Shown here one piece after another: positions 19,211 to 28,539 of a stretch of DNA of 64,000 nucleotides. The notes under the pieces were generated by a model. The model was not told where the DNA came from. It worked only from the letters and a program-made list of their open reading frames with translations, and did no database searches. The stretch's first letter is position 1. Every line of letters begins with the position of its first letter. Source of the DNA: Psychromonas marina (GTDB lineage Bacteria; Pseudomonadota; Gammaproteobacteria; Enterobacterales; Psychromonadaceae). Location of the stretch: contig NZ_BSPQ01000005.1 in assembly GCF_030161115.1 (NCBI RefSeq), positions 62,001 through 126,000 of the forward strand, written 5' to 3'. Made by a program: the position numbers and the translations under genes.

Positions 19211-19624
19211 TTACTTTAAATAAGTGTCCATTTCAGTGATCACTTCTAAGCTATTATCGCTTAACGTTACAATTTCTAATTCAATATCTTCAAGACTTGA
19301 GTTGATCGATAGTGCACCAAAAACGACATATTTATCTTCAACTTTAGCAAATGCAGAAAGTGGCATTGGGATATTCATCTCCAACATTGCTTCCATCATA
19401 TTGGCTTTTAAGTCTGCCTTTACTTCATCCTCACCCCATAAGTAAGCGATACATAAAATTTGGTTATCGCTAATTGATAGGAAAATAGGGATCTCTTCAC
19501 GACCCAAAATCTCAACCTGTAAAACATCAATATCACCATCTATTGGTGTACAGTCAAAATCAAAGCCAGTCTCTGTTGCATCTTTTAACTGGTTTAAGTG
19601 GGTCGCTATTTTATGAATATTCAT
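19211..19624 (-). CDS. yjfI: YjfI-like protein, DUF2170 family
   Basis: Soluble protein of 137 residues. The segment LWGEDEVKADLKANMMEAML followed by NIPMPLSAFAKV and YVVFGALSINSS is what I recognise as the DUF2170/YjfI family. Function unknown; the constant link with a PspA-family protein suggests a partner or regulator of it. First gene of a reverse-strand operon with a strong AAGGAG site 6 bases from the ATG. A promoter-like pair and two palindromes lie just upstream. Confidence 0.8.
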   Translation of the reverse strand: MNIHKIATHLNQLKDATETGFDFDCTPIDGDIDVLQVEILGREEIPIFLSISDNQILCIAYLWGEDEVKADLKANMMEAMLEMNIPMPLSAFAKVEDKYVVFGALSINSSLEDIELEIVTLSDNSLEVITEMDTYLK

Positions 19625-19640
19625 AATGCTCCTTAGAGTA

Positions 19641-19657
19641 AAGACATTTAATGTCTT
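19641..19657. promoter_or_regulatory. 17-bp perfect palindrome in the yjfI-like leader
   Basis: AAGACATTTAATGTCTT: 8-bp arms AAGACATT and AATGTCTT around one central base, placed about +5 to +21 relative to the candidate promoter and just ahead of the ribosome site. Too short and AT-rich to be a terminator; it has the shape of an operator. Confidence 0.4.
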
Positions 19658-19668
19658 CGTTGAAAACT

Positions 19669-19697
19669 AATTTAGTCCGCTTGGCATTATATGTCAA
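19669..19697 (-). promoter_or_regulatory. Candidate promoter of the yjfI-yjfJ-yjfK-like operon
   Basis: On the reverse strand a consensus -35 TTGACA (19692-19697) is followed by a 17-bp spacer and TAAATT (19669-19674). The -35 lies within a second imperfect palindrome with arms CGCTTGRCAT (19678-19700). Transcription would start near 19662, about 38 bases before the ATG. Confidence 0.45.
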
Positions 19698-19839
19698 GCG
19701 ATTGGCTACTATTATTTCATCTACAGCAATAATATTGCGGACAACAGGCTATTTTTCAATGTTTAAAAGCATTTATTACTGATCATCTTTCACACAACTG
19801 TTAAGTTAAGCAATTAATTTCCATTATTAGGTTACTGCC

Positions 19840-22680
19840 ATGTCTCTACTTACCGATTGTGCCGCTCATCATCTTCAAGCCCTTAGCGAAAGAGTTGATC
19901 TTTCATTTTGTAATGAAGCACAGTTATCAGAGTTAAAGCAGGTATTAGGGCTAAGTGATTTTATTGCAGAGTCATTAATTAAGCAGCCAGAGTTACTCTC
20001 AGAGCTATTAAGTGGTGGTCTGTTAACCCTTCCTGAACGTACTCAGTTGTTGCAAGAAGAACTACGAGCTTGCTTGGCAGTAACCGCTGATGAGATTCAG
20101 CTACAGAAAGTATTACGCCTATTTAGACGCAAACATATGGTTATTATTGCTTGGCGTGAGCTGCTGCTAAAAGCTGACTTAAGTGAAAGCTTTAAACATA
20201 TCTCCTTCCTTGCTGATGAGTTAATTTCCCAAGCGATGAACTGGTTATATGAAAAACAATGCACAGAACAAGGCACTCCTTATAGTAAAGAGGGAGTTCA
20301 GCAATCCTTGTACATTTTTGCGATGGGGAAACTCGGTGGTAGAGAGTTAAACTTCTCTTCGGATATCGATCTTATCTTCACTTATCCAGAGCATGGTGAA
20401 ACCCGAGGTGGTCGTCGTGTTTTTGATAACCAGCCATTTTTTACTAAATTAGGGCAGCGTTTAATTGCTGCATTGCATCAAATTACAGAGGATGGTTTTG
20501 TTTATCGTGTTGATATGCGCCTTCGCCCCTTTGGTGATTCAGGGCCATTAGTGACTAGCTTTGCGTCTATCGAAGATTATTATCAAACCCATGGTCGTGA
20601 ATGGGAGCGCTATGCGATGGTTAAAGCACGTGTTATTGGTGCTGAAGGTGATTATAAAAAAGAGTTAGAAGCGATGTTGCGCCCTTTTGTTTATCGCCGT
20701 TATATCGACTTTAGTGCGATTGACTCATTACGTAAAATGAAAGCGATGATCAGTGCAGAGGTTCGCCGTAAAGGGTTAAAAGATAATATTAAGTTAGGCA
20801 CGGGTGGTATTCGAGAAATTGAATTTGTTGCGCAAGCTTTTCAATTAATTCATGGTGGTAGAGCGCCTACGTTGCAGTGTAAAGGGTTGCAACAAACCTT
20901 TAAAGTGATTGCCGAGCTTGATGTGTTGCCTGCTGAACGTGTGCAGTGTTTATTAAACAGCTACCATTTTTTACGTCGTGTTGAGAATATATTACAACAA
21001 ATAGGCGATCAGCAGACGCAAACCCTGCCCAGTAATGAGTTAGATAAATATCGTTTATTAACGGTAATGCAATTTAGCGACTGGGATAGTTTTTACCAAG
21101 CTTTAAATGAAGTGATGAAAAATGTTCATGATGAATTTAATTGGGTTATTGGTGAAGATGAAACGGATAAACAGTCGGATCAAGCGTTAAGTGAGTTATG
21201 GGCTCTAGAGTTAACCGCGCAGGAAACGATTGAGTTATTAATGGAGAAGGGCGTTGTAGAGCCCCTTGCGAGTGAATTAACGATAATACTGCTCAACTTG
21301 AAAGATGATATGAGTAAACGGCCAATCGGGCCCCGTGGTCAAGAAACCATGGCGAAGCTATTACCAAAAATAGTAGAAAAAATATCTGCTTATAAAAATC
21401 CCGCCGCTTTAATGAAGCGTATTGCAGAGCTGTTGCTGCAGATTATGCGCCGTACCGCGTATTTAGAACTATTAAATGAAAATGATGGCGCACTTAATCA
21501 GTTATTAAAATTGTGTCATGCAAGTCAGCGAGTTAGCTCTCAGCTAGGCCGTCACCCTATTTTATTGGATGAATTACTGGATCCACAGCATCTCTATCAC
21601 CCAACAGAACTGGGTAATTATAAGCGTGATCTACGCCAATTTATGCTGCGTGTGCCTGAAGAAGATATGGAACAGCAGATGGAAGCGTTACGCCAATTTA
21701 AGCAGATGCAATTTTTACATGTTGCAGCGGCTGATATTGTTGGGGCGATTGAGCTGCCTAAGGTGAGTGATCACTTAACTTATCTAAGCGAAGCGTTAAT
21801 GGATTTTGTGGTGCACATTGCATGGACTCAGATGGTTGAAAAATTTGGCACGCCAAGCAATGTCGTTGGTACAGATCGTAAAGGTTTTGCAGTGATCGGT
21901 TACGGTAAAATGGGGGGCTTTGAGCTTGGTTATGGATCTGATTTAGACGTGGTTTTCTTGCATGACAGTGATATTAGTGGGCAAACCAATGGGCGTCGTG
22001 CGATTGATAATCAACTTTTTTATTTCCGCTTAGGGCAGCGCATTATTCATCTGTTTAGTGCGCGTACCAATTCAGGTATTTTGTATGAGATAGATATGCG
22101 TTTGCGTCCTTCTGGGGATTCAGGTCCATTGGTTGCGAGTATGGCGGGTTATGAAAAATACTTACGCAACGATGCCTGGACGTGGGAACATCAAGCTTTG
22201 GTTCGCTCCCGTGTGGTTTTTTCAGATGAAATAATGTTAAGTCAGTTTAATCAAATCAGAGTTGCACTATTATCACTGCCGAGAGATGTATCGTCATTAG
22301 CTAAAGATGTACGTGATATGCGTAAAAAAATGCGTGACCATCTTTTACATACGCAAGAGGGGCAATTTGACCTTAAGCAATCTGAAGGTGGAATGGTTGA
22401 TATTGAATTTATTGCCCAATTTTTGGTACTAGCTAATGCGGCCAAAGTAGAACAATCATTATGTAAGTGGTCGGATAACCTGCGTATTTTTGAAACCTGT
22501 AAAGACCTTCAACTATTAACGGATAAACAGGCTGTCGCATTAACTGAAGCCTATTGTGCTATTCGAGATATGGGGCATCGTTTAACGCTTAACAAAGAAA
22601 CGCGTATTTTGGACGAAACAGATTTTGAGCAGGCACGTCATGCGGTGATTGAAATCTGGCAGCAGTTTTTAGGTAAATAA
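19840..22680 (+). CDS. glnE: Glutamine synthetase adenylyltransferase/deadenylase
   Basis: Bifunctional enzyme of 946 residues (E. coli 946) that adenylylates and deadenylylates glutamine synthetase in answer to PII and glutamine. The N-terminal deadenylase nucleotidyltransferase shows GRELNFSSDIDLIFTYP (about 163-180) and RVDMRLRPFGDSGPLV. The C-terminal adenylylase repeats the layout with GYGSDLDVVFLHD (about 697-709) and EIDMRLRPSGDSGPLV. Both aspartate pairs are intact. It is a single gene with no partner nearby. An ORF of full family length and ATG at 19840 after ATTAGGTTACTGCC supports the start. Confidence 0.97.
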   Translation: MSLLTDCAAHHLQALSERVDLSFCNEAQLSELKQVLGLSDFIAESLIKQPELLSELLSGGLLTLPERTQLLQEELRACLAVTADEIQLQKVLRLFRRKHMVIIAWRELLLKADLSESFKHISFLADELISQAMNWLYEKQCTEQGTPYSKEGVQQSLYIFAMGKLGGRELNFSSDIDLIFTYPEHGETRGGRRVFDNQPFFTKLGQRLIAALHQITEDGFVYRVDMRLRPFGDSGPLVTSFASIEDYYQTHGREWERYAMVKARVIGAEGDYKKELEAMLRPFVYRRYIDFSAIDSLRKMKAMISAEVRRKGLKDNIKLGTGGIREIEFVAQAFQLIHGGRAPTLQCKGLQQTFKVIAELDVLPAERVQCLLNSYHFLRRVENILQQIGDQQTQTLPSNELDKYRLLTVMQFSDWDSFYQALNEVMKNVHDEFNWVIGEDETDKQSDQALSELWALELTAQETIELLMEKGVVEPLASELTIILLNLKDDMSKRPIGPRGQETMAKLLPKIVEKISAYKNPAALMKRIAELLLQIMRRTAYLELLNENDGALNQLLKLCHASQRVSSQLGRHPILLDELLDPQHLYHPTELGNYKRDLRQFMLRVPEEDMEQQMEALRQFKQMQFLHVAAADIVGAIELPKVSDHLTYLSEALMDFVVHIAWTQMVEKFGTPSNVVGTDRKGFAVIGYGKMGGFELGYGSDLDVVFLHDSDISGQTNGRRAIDNQLFYFRLGQRIIHLFSARTNSGILYEIDMRLRPSGDSGPLVASMAGYEKYLRNDAWTWEHQALVRSRVVFSDEIMLSQFNQIRVALLSLPRDVSSLAKDVRDMRKKMRDHLLHTQEGQFDLKQSEGGMVDIEFIAQFLVLANAAKVEQSLCKWSDNLRIFETCKDLQLLTDKQAVALTEAYCAIRDMGHRLTLNKETRILDETDFEQARHAVIEIWQQFLGK

Positions 22681-22686
22681 GTCGCA

Positions 22687-22725
22687 TAGGTACAGATACA
22701 CAGTTGCAGGGTGTATTTGTACCTA
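22687..22725. terminator. Long hairpin between convergent glnE and lpxL
   Basis: Arms of 15 bases (22687-22701 and 22711-22725, TAGGTACAGATACAC-type) differ from perfect pairing at one wobble position. No clear U-run follows on either strand, so it may block 3' exonucleases or act as a weak terminator rather than a classical one. Confidence 0.5.
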
Positions 22726-22750
22726 GCCATTTTATCGCGTAATGGCTCTG

Positions 22751-23671
22751 CTAATAAAATGATTTTTCACCCTCAGGGCGTGTTTTAAAACGTTTGTGCA
22801 TCCACATGTATTGATCATCACATTCAAGCACCATCTTTTCTATTTGTAGGTTGGTTGCTTTCGTGTCAGCCTCTACATCTTTACTCGGAAAGTTTTCAAG
22901 TGCAGGGTAGAAGACCAACTCATATCCCTCAGTGCCAGGTAAACGTTTCAAAAACACTGGAATAACACAGCTGTTTTTAACTCGTGCAAGTGTGCTGGTG
23001 CCGGCCACTGTATTGGCATTTTCAACTTCAAAAAAGGGAGCAAAAACGCTGCTTTTATGTTTTCCATAATCATGATCCGGTGCATACCAAAGCGCATCTG
23101 CATTCTTAAGTACACGCAACATCGCTTTAAAATCTTTTCTATCTAGCATCGCTTTATGTTCGCGCATTCTTCCCCAGTAAAACCAGAAATCAAGGACAGC
23201 ATTATTATGCTTTCGATATACGGCATTACAAGGCTGTGTTAATCCTAGTGCGCGTGCCCCCATCTCTAAGGTTAAAAAATGGGCACCTAAAAAGATGATG
23301 CCTTGCCCATTAATAATCGCCTTTTCAACGTGTTGAACATCGCGAACTTGTACTAAATTGCGCACGCGCCAACTTGGCCAAAACCATGCCATACCCATTT
23401 CAAGTAGTGCAATACCACTATTCTCGAAGTTTAAACGTACTTTATGATCGATCTCTTTCGGTGAAAGAGCAGGGAAGCAGAGTTCAATATTTCGTCTGGC
23501 AATATGACCTCGTTTTTTTACAAAAACAGAGGCAATACGTCCCATCGTCCGACCTAAAAAAAGTATCGCACCATAGGGTAAAAGTGACGTGAGGAAAAGC
23601 GCTAGAATACCTAGCCAAGCTAGCCAGTATTTCGGATGACAGAAAGCCGCTTTTAATTTATATGAGTCCAT
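22751..23671 (-). CDS. lpxL: Lipid A biosynthesis lauroyl acyltransferase
   Basis: Inner-membrane acyltransferase of 306 residues (E. coli LpxL is 306) that adds a secondary acyl chain to Kdo2-lipid IVA. An N-terminal membrane segment lies at about 15-38. The catalytic motif is in GAHFLTLEMGARALG (His then Glu five residues on, as in LpxL). MLDRKDFKAMLRVLK, LWYAPDHDYGKHKSS and the C-terminal YMWMHKRFKTRPEGE match LpxL/LpxP closely. The paralogue LpxP, used by E. coli in the cold, is similar enough that chain preference cannot be told here. Confidence 0.92.
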   Translation of the reverse strand: MDSYKLKAAFCHPKYWLAWLGILALFLTSLLPYGAILFLGRTMGRIASVFVKKRGHIARRNIELCFPALSPKEIDHKVRLNFENSGIALLEMGMAWFWPSWRVRNLVQVRDVQHVEKAIINGQGIIFLGAHFLTLEMGARALGLTQPCNAVYRKHNNAVLDFWFYWGRMREHKAMLDRKDFKAMLRVLKNADALWYAPDHDYGKHKSSVFAPFFEVENANTVAGTSTLARVKNSCVIPVFLKRLPGTEGYELVFYPALENFPSKDVEADTKATNLQIEKMVLECDDQYMWMHKRFKTRPEGEKSFY

Positions 23672-23967
23672 AATGTCTACTTCATTGAAAGGTGAATAAA
23701 TAATTCTACCGAATATTAAGATAAATGCCTATTTGTCTTGGGTTATTTTTGGTATTTACTTTTTTCATGTTGGAACATAAATCTGCTCAAATCAATGCAT
23801 ACTTATGTCTCTATTTTAGGTTAACTTTGCAGAGGTTAGCGAATAAATTTTCTGTGGCACCTTAATAATCAAGCTTTAGGAGGTTGTTTCAGGTAGTGGA
23901 CGGAGCAGTAACGTGTAGATGAGGTGGATAACACTAATAAAATAGTCGTGCTATCCACTATGTGGTT

Positions 23968-25968
23968 TTATCCTAAGTTAAACTGCCCAATTAGCTTTGA
24001 TTGTTGCTTGGATAGGTCACGTAAGTTTTCACTATTTTGTGACGCATCTTGGGCACTAAGGGAGATGTTCTGAGCAAAATCTGAAATCTCTACAATGCTT
24101 TTTGCGACATCTTTTGCTACTGCACTTTGCTGCTCTGAAGCGGCAGCGATTGATCTACTCATATCATCAACATTTTTTAATCGTTCAACCATCGCAACAA
24201 GAGAGTCATAGCTTTGATTGGTTTGTTCAACAGATTGCTGTGCATGTTTTAAATTACTATCGACAATTTGCACCGCATCTTTTGAGTTGTTTTGTAAGCT
24301 CTCAATCATACTGCCAATTTCGTTAGCGGATGTTTGTGTCCTGGTTGCTAATGTGCGTACCTCATCTGCGACAACAGCGAAACCACGGCCATGCTCACCC
24401 GCTCTTGCTGCTTCAATTGCTGCATTGAGCGCTAGTAAGTTAGTTTGCCCGCTGATTGACTGTATAACAGATAAGATTTCATCAATTTTTTGAGACTGGT
24501 TATAAAGTTCTTGAATCACCGTTGATGCGGTAGTCAGTGATAATTGTAGGTCTTCAACAAAACGTAAATTAACTTGAATGGATTGCATATTATCATTAGC
24601 AAGACCAACGACTTGAGCGACCGCATCACTAGACTCAACCGCATGCGCCGCGACTTCGTTTACCGCTTGTTCCATCTCTGTGACAGCGGCTGCCATTGCA
24701 ACGGTTTGCTGAAGCTGTAACTCGATTTCAGAGAAAATGCCACGCCCCTGTTCTTGACCTGTTGCGGCATAACCGTTGAGCTTGCTATCTGATTGTTTAA
24801 TTTCTGAAATTAAACTTCTTAGCTGTTCCGTTAAGGTATTAATGCTAGTGGATATATCACCTAACTCAGATTGATAGTTATTGTTAATGTCATAGGTTAA
24901 ATCCCCCGCAGCTAATTTGGACAGTGCTAATTTGATATCATGTAATGGTGATTTGATTGCACGTATTACGGTATAAGTAACCACCAGTGAAATGATGATT
25001 GTTGCGAGTAATAACACATTATTTAATAGTGAGAAAAAATGTGCATCGGTATTCGCTTTTGAAAGTGCTGCAGTGGCTAAATCACGGATATGTGCGGTTA
25101 CACCATTCAGGTTAGCTAATATTTGCTCTACCTGTTCCGCTTGTTGCTGGATTAGTTGATCGCTTTCTACATTAAGCAGCAGGTAAAATTTATGTTGTTT
25201 TAGTAATTTTTGCTCGTTTTCAATTTGGTTGGATAACTCATTAATATAAGTTTTTAGGGTGTTCTCTGCTGCTGGGAATGTCTTATAAACGATTTTTAAT
25301 TTTTTTCTGATTGCCTCTAAATTACTGACTAGCTTCTCTTCTGCTATAACAAATTTATCGAATGAGGTAATACCAACTAATTTTGACAGTTGATCACCTG
25401 TTGAATATCCCTCTTTACGCACAAATTCTAATGTCCAAGCTGCTGATTTATGGTTTTCTTTTGCCTCGTCAATTAGATCTGAGATATTGGAGTCGAAGTA
25501 ATCCCAAACAGACGAGAAAGCAGATAGTTCGGTATAAGCTAAGTTTTGCGCAACAAGGCGTTTATTGTGGATTGTAATATGATCTAATAATTGCAGGTTT
25601 GTCTGTTTAGCGTTGCTATTTATACTTTCTAAGTCTGCTGTGATCCCTAATTCAGGTTGTAGTCCTTTGGTCAGCGCTGAGTATGTCACTTCATAGTCAG
25701 TAAGGGCTTTATTCACCCCTTGTAAAAAATATTCTCGTTTATCTGAATTAGCTGTATTGGCATGAATTAAGGTCAATCTATTTGCATCTTGTAAGTTTTT
25801 ACCTAACTCACTAGTTTGATCCAATAATTTGGTCAGTGTTGAAGCGCTTAATTCTAGTTGTTTTTCGATCTGTTTTTGTGAGTAACCAGCAGAAAGACTC
25901 AGTGCAATGGCACTCAAAGTGACAATACTAAAGCCGATGACGATACGTTGGATTAACGTTATACGCAT
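23968..25968 (-). CDS. Methyl-accepting chemotaxis protein
   Basis: Transmembrane chemoreceptor of about 666 residues. Membrane segment one is near 7-27, followed by a long helical periplasmic sensor of roughly 300 residues, a second segment near 320-342, HAMP, and the signalling domain with the invariant hairpin tip [20 protein letters not shown] and [14 protein letters not shown] start it at the ATG at 25968, which has AGGGATAAG upstream. A GTG further upstream (26043) gives 25 extra residues but has no ribosome site and puts charged, unlikely sequence ahead of the membrane anchor. The ligand is unknown; no che genes are near. Confidence 0.92.
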   Translation of the reverse strand: MRITLIQRIVIGFSIVTLSAIALSLSAGYSQKQIEKQLELSASTLTKLLDQTSELGKNLQDANRLTLIHANTANSDKREYFLQGVNKALTDYEVTYSALTKGLQPELGITADLESINSNAKQTNLQLLDHITIHNKRLVAQNLAYTELSAFSSVWDYFDSNISDLIDEAKENHKSAAWTLEFVRKEGYSTGDQLSKLVGITSFDKFVIAEEKLVSNLEAIRKKLKIVYKTFPAAENTLKTYINELSNQIENEQKLLKQHKFYLLLNVESDQLIQQQAEQVEQILANLNGVTAHIRDLATAALSKANTDAHFFSLLNNVLLLATIIISLVVTYTVIRAIKSPLHDIKLALSKLAAGDLTYDINNNYQSELGDISTSINTLTEQLRSLISEIKQSDSKLNGYAATGQEQGRGIFSEIELQLQQTVAMAAAVTEMEQAVNEVAAHAVESSDAVAQVVGLANDNMQSIQVNLRFVEDLQLSLTTASTVIQELYNQSQKIDEILSVIQSISGQTNLLALNAAIEAARAGEHGRGFAVVADEVRTLATRTQTSANEIGSMIESLQNNSKDAVQIVDSNLKHAQQSVEQTNQSYDSLVAMVERLKNVDDMSRSIAAASEQQSAVAKDVAKSIVEISDFAQNISLSAQDASQNSENLRDLSKQQSKLIGQFNLG

Positions 25969-26137
25969 TTTTCTTATCCCTAATTTTTTATTAAAACCAG
26001 TCCTTGGTAACGTCAGTATGATCTTTAAGTAATTAAATAACACAATAGATTGGAGGGATTGAGGGAAGTGTCACTTTTCTCTTCGGGTGATGTTTTAAAA
26101 GTGTGTTATCTGTTGTTTTTACACTAAATTAATATTT

Positions 26138-27547
26138 TTAAGGGATCTCTTTACGTAGTAATGTCGTTGCAAGTGCGCTTAATTGGCTGCGATTTGGCTT
26201 TAGTCCCTGCTGTTGTGGAAAACTGAAGTAATGTAGCGGATGTTTAAATGCGACAAGTCTATCTTGGATAAATGCGCTGAGTTTCTGAGGGTGTTCGCCA
26301 TGGGTCCATTTTACAAAAGCGATAGGGCGTTGACCATAAATACAATCATCAATAGGTAATACATAGGCTTGTGATATCGAAGGACAGGCGAGTAATACCT
26401 TTTCTATCTCCTCTGGCTGAATGTTTTCTCCGCCAGAGATAAATTGCCGATCCTTTCTACCCATGATTTTCACTGTTTCTTTGTCTTCTAGTATATCGAT
26501 TTCACCTAGATCTGCACTAGCAAAGTAATAGCTTTGATCAATCAGTCCACTTTGACTATCACCGTTAAAATAACCTGCAAAACGTGTCTGCCCTGCAAGG
26601 TGAATCTCACCATCAATAATTTTTAGTAACCGATAAGGAAGTAATTTTAAAGTTTCGTTGTTGGTTGAGGTGGCAATTTGAGAAGCCATTTCTGTAGAGC
26701 CGTAACTGAGGTGATAGGTAAAACCACGTTCTCCCGTTTCTGTTAGTACGTTTGTAGGAAAAGCGCTTCCACCTAACAGTAGGTGTTTGATGGGCAATAA
26801 ATTCTGTTGAAATGCTTTATCTTGTAATAACTGTTGCAACTGAGTGCTGACTAACGAAAGGTGGGTTATTTTTGTTTTGTTTAACTGTTGCACCGATATT
26901 TTTTCTTCACTAATCAGTAATGTTGCGCCTGCTAAAACCGTGCGCATCACGGTTGCGTAACCACTAATGTGAAACATCGGTAGAGAGAGAAGGTTATTAT
27001 CACCGACATTCAAGGGAATGACACTTTGTGAGCCAAGTGCGCTGTAAAAGTGGTTACGAAAGTGGTGCATGACAGCTTTTGGTAAACCGCTGCTGCCTGA
27101 AGTGAAAATGATGCTGATGATTGCGTTTGGATCGATGCTTAGTGGTGCGTCATTAGGTGCTTGACCGGATGTCTTAGAGAAATCCAATGATAAGTTATTC
27201 TCTGCTCCCTCACGGTATATAAAAGCAGTATCGAGTCGATTTAAGCGTTGTGCTATCTCTGCTTGGCTGAAGTTAGGGTTGATAGGGCAAAAAATAAAGC
27301 CGTTGCGCAAACAAGTTAACTGCAGCAGATATAAAGGTAATCTATTTTTAGCAATAGTCGCCAGCCGGTCGCCTTTGTTCATATTAAGCTGTATTAACTG
27401 TGAGCTGAGCGAACTGATGAGATTATGGAGTTGTGCATAAGTTAGCTGATATTGATCGGTTTTTACGGCAACGTGTTCTGAATTGTATTGTGCTTGCCAC
27501 GCCACAGGACAGATGTGTAACATTTTTATTTCTCGTTGCTTGTCCAT
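26138..27547 (-). CDS. menE: O-succinylbenzoate-CoA ligase
   Basis: Adenylate-forming enzyme of 469 residues that activates o-succinylbenzoate with CoA in menaquinone synthesis. The P-loop-like motif SIIFTSGSSGLPKAVMHH, the LSYGSTEMASQ core and the C-terminal hinge GRKDRQFISGGENIQPEEIE are all present; a final Lys in LKPNRSQ is near the expected catalytic position. The start at 27547 has AGAGG and overlaps menC by 22 bases. A second ATG at 27523 would instead begin two bases past the menC stop; either is possible. Last gene of a reverse-strand run. Confidence 0.92.
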   Translation of the reverse strand: MDKQREIKMLHICPVAWQAQYNSEHVAVKTDQYQLTYAQLHNLISSLSSQLIQLNMNKGDRLATIAKNRLPLYLLQLTCLRNGFIFCPINPNFSQAEIAQRLNRLDTAFIYREGAENNLSLDFSKTSGQAPNDAPLSIDPNAIISIIFTSGSSGLPKAVMHHFRNHFYSALGSQSVIPLNVGDNNLLSLPMFHISGYATVMRTVLAGATLLISEEKISVQQLNKTKITHLSLVSTQLQQLLQDKAFQQNLLPIKHLLLGGSAFPTNVLTETGERGFTYHLSYGSTEMASQIATSTNNETLKLLPYRLLKIIDGEIHLAGQTRFAGYFNGDSQSGLIDQSYYFASADLGEIDILEDKETVKIMGRKDRQFISGGENIQPEEIEKVLLACPSISQAYVLPIDDCIYGQRPIAFVKWTHGEHPQKLSAFIQDRLVAFKHPLHYFSFPQQQGLKPNRSQLSALATTLLRKEIP

Positions 27548-28539
27548 AAAACCTCTAATTTCTGGCAGTCTTCTGCTATCTGTTTTTCATTCACTAATAA
27601 CGCACTATCATAAAATTTTAATGTATCAATGCCTAGTGAGATAGTTGAGTTGTGATTGTTTGGATAAATGTTGGCATAGTGATTTGCCAAGGTTTTTAAT
27701 TGTTGTAAACCAACAACCGACTCAAAGGATGAGCTGAAACTGATATTGATATCCTGCTGCATCGCAATCGAGACCAATTTATCTATCTTTTGTCTGTCGC
27801 CAATAATGGTTGGTTTAATAATAAATGCGCGCACATATTGGTTATGTTGATAATCAAAGTTGGGCTGTTGCAATGTTTCATCTAAGCCAAGTGGCACTTG
27901 ATATTGTTCGGCAAGTTGAAGATTTAGTTGATGATTGTTAGTTGGCTCTTCAATGTAATCGAGTTGCTGTACATTGATGCGACTAAAAAATTGTATCGCT
28001 TGCTGTTTATTCCATGCTTGATTGGCATCACAGCGAATTTTTAATGCTGGATTCAACTCGCATAGTGATTGAAAGGTGGCAATATCTTCTGTAATAGAGG
28101 TTCTTGCTACTTTCAGTTTGATTAATACGGGGTGATCTAAGCGCTGGTATTGTTGTTTAACTTGGGATTGAGTGCCTTGCAATAAAGGGATGTTATCCAT
28201 TGCAATCTTTATAGCTTGATCACTGTTATCAATAGTTAATGCACTAAAAGCAAACTGCACACTGGCGTAATTACTTTTATAGGTTAAAAGCTTATCTAAT
28301 GAGCTTGCTAATAGTGTCATCACCTGCTTTTTAACATCTGCTAAGCGTTCATGGCTAAAGCCTGGCAGAGGCGCAATTTCAACAAAATGATTAATGCCAT
28401 TGTGCATGCTTAACTGTAAAATAAGCCCGTCACGACTCTGCAGTTGGTATTGTTTAAACTGCATCGGTTTATGAAAAGGCAGGGTATAAGCATATAGCGT
28501 TACTTCTGTGATTAGCTGTGAATTATGTTTATTGCACAT
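27526..28539 (-). CDS. menC: o-Succinylbenzoate synthase
   Basis: Enolase-superfamily dehydratase of 337 residues that makes o-succinylbenzoate from SHCHC in menaquinone synthesis. Visible are the catalytic lysine in LIKLKVAR, the metal ligands in IRCDANQAW, YIEEPTNN and LGLDETL, and the second lysine in AFIIKPTIIGD. The active-site set is complete. Overlap with alr upstream (11 bases) and menE downstream shows a tight transcription unit. The other men genes are not in this window. Confidence 0.93.
   Translation of the reverse strand: MCNKHNSQLITEVTLYAYTLPFHKPMQFKQYQLQSRDGLILQLSMHNGINHFVEIAPLPGFSHERLADVKKQVMTLLASSLDKLLTYKSNYASVQFAFSALTIDNSDQAIKIAMDNIPLLQGTQSQVKQQYQRLDHPVLIKLKVARTSITEDIATFQSLCELNPALKIRCDANQAWNKQQAIQFFSRINVQQLDYIEEPTNNHQLNLQLAEQYQVPLGLDETLQQPNFDYQHNQYVRAFIIKPTIIGDRQKIDKLVSIAMQQDINISFSSSFESVVGLQQLKTLANHYANIYPNNHNSTISLGIDTLKFYDSALLVNEKQIAEDCQKLEVLWTSNEK

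Noticed and set aside
23923-23958. Two DnaA-box-like sequences (GGTGGATAA and a near copy) downstream of the chemoreceptor gene, suggesting an origin
   Set aside because: They are the two arms of one hairpin, are not exact DnaA boxes, and no dnaA, dnaN or AT-rich unwinding element is near. The rest of 23672-23967 holds nothing I can support.
25969-26043. Longer chemoreceptor start at GTG 26043
   Set aside because: It has no ribosome site, and the shorter ATG has AGGGATAAG and puts the membrane anchor at the N-terminus as expected.
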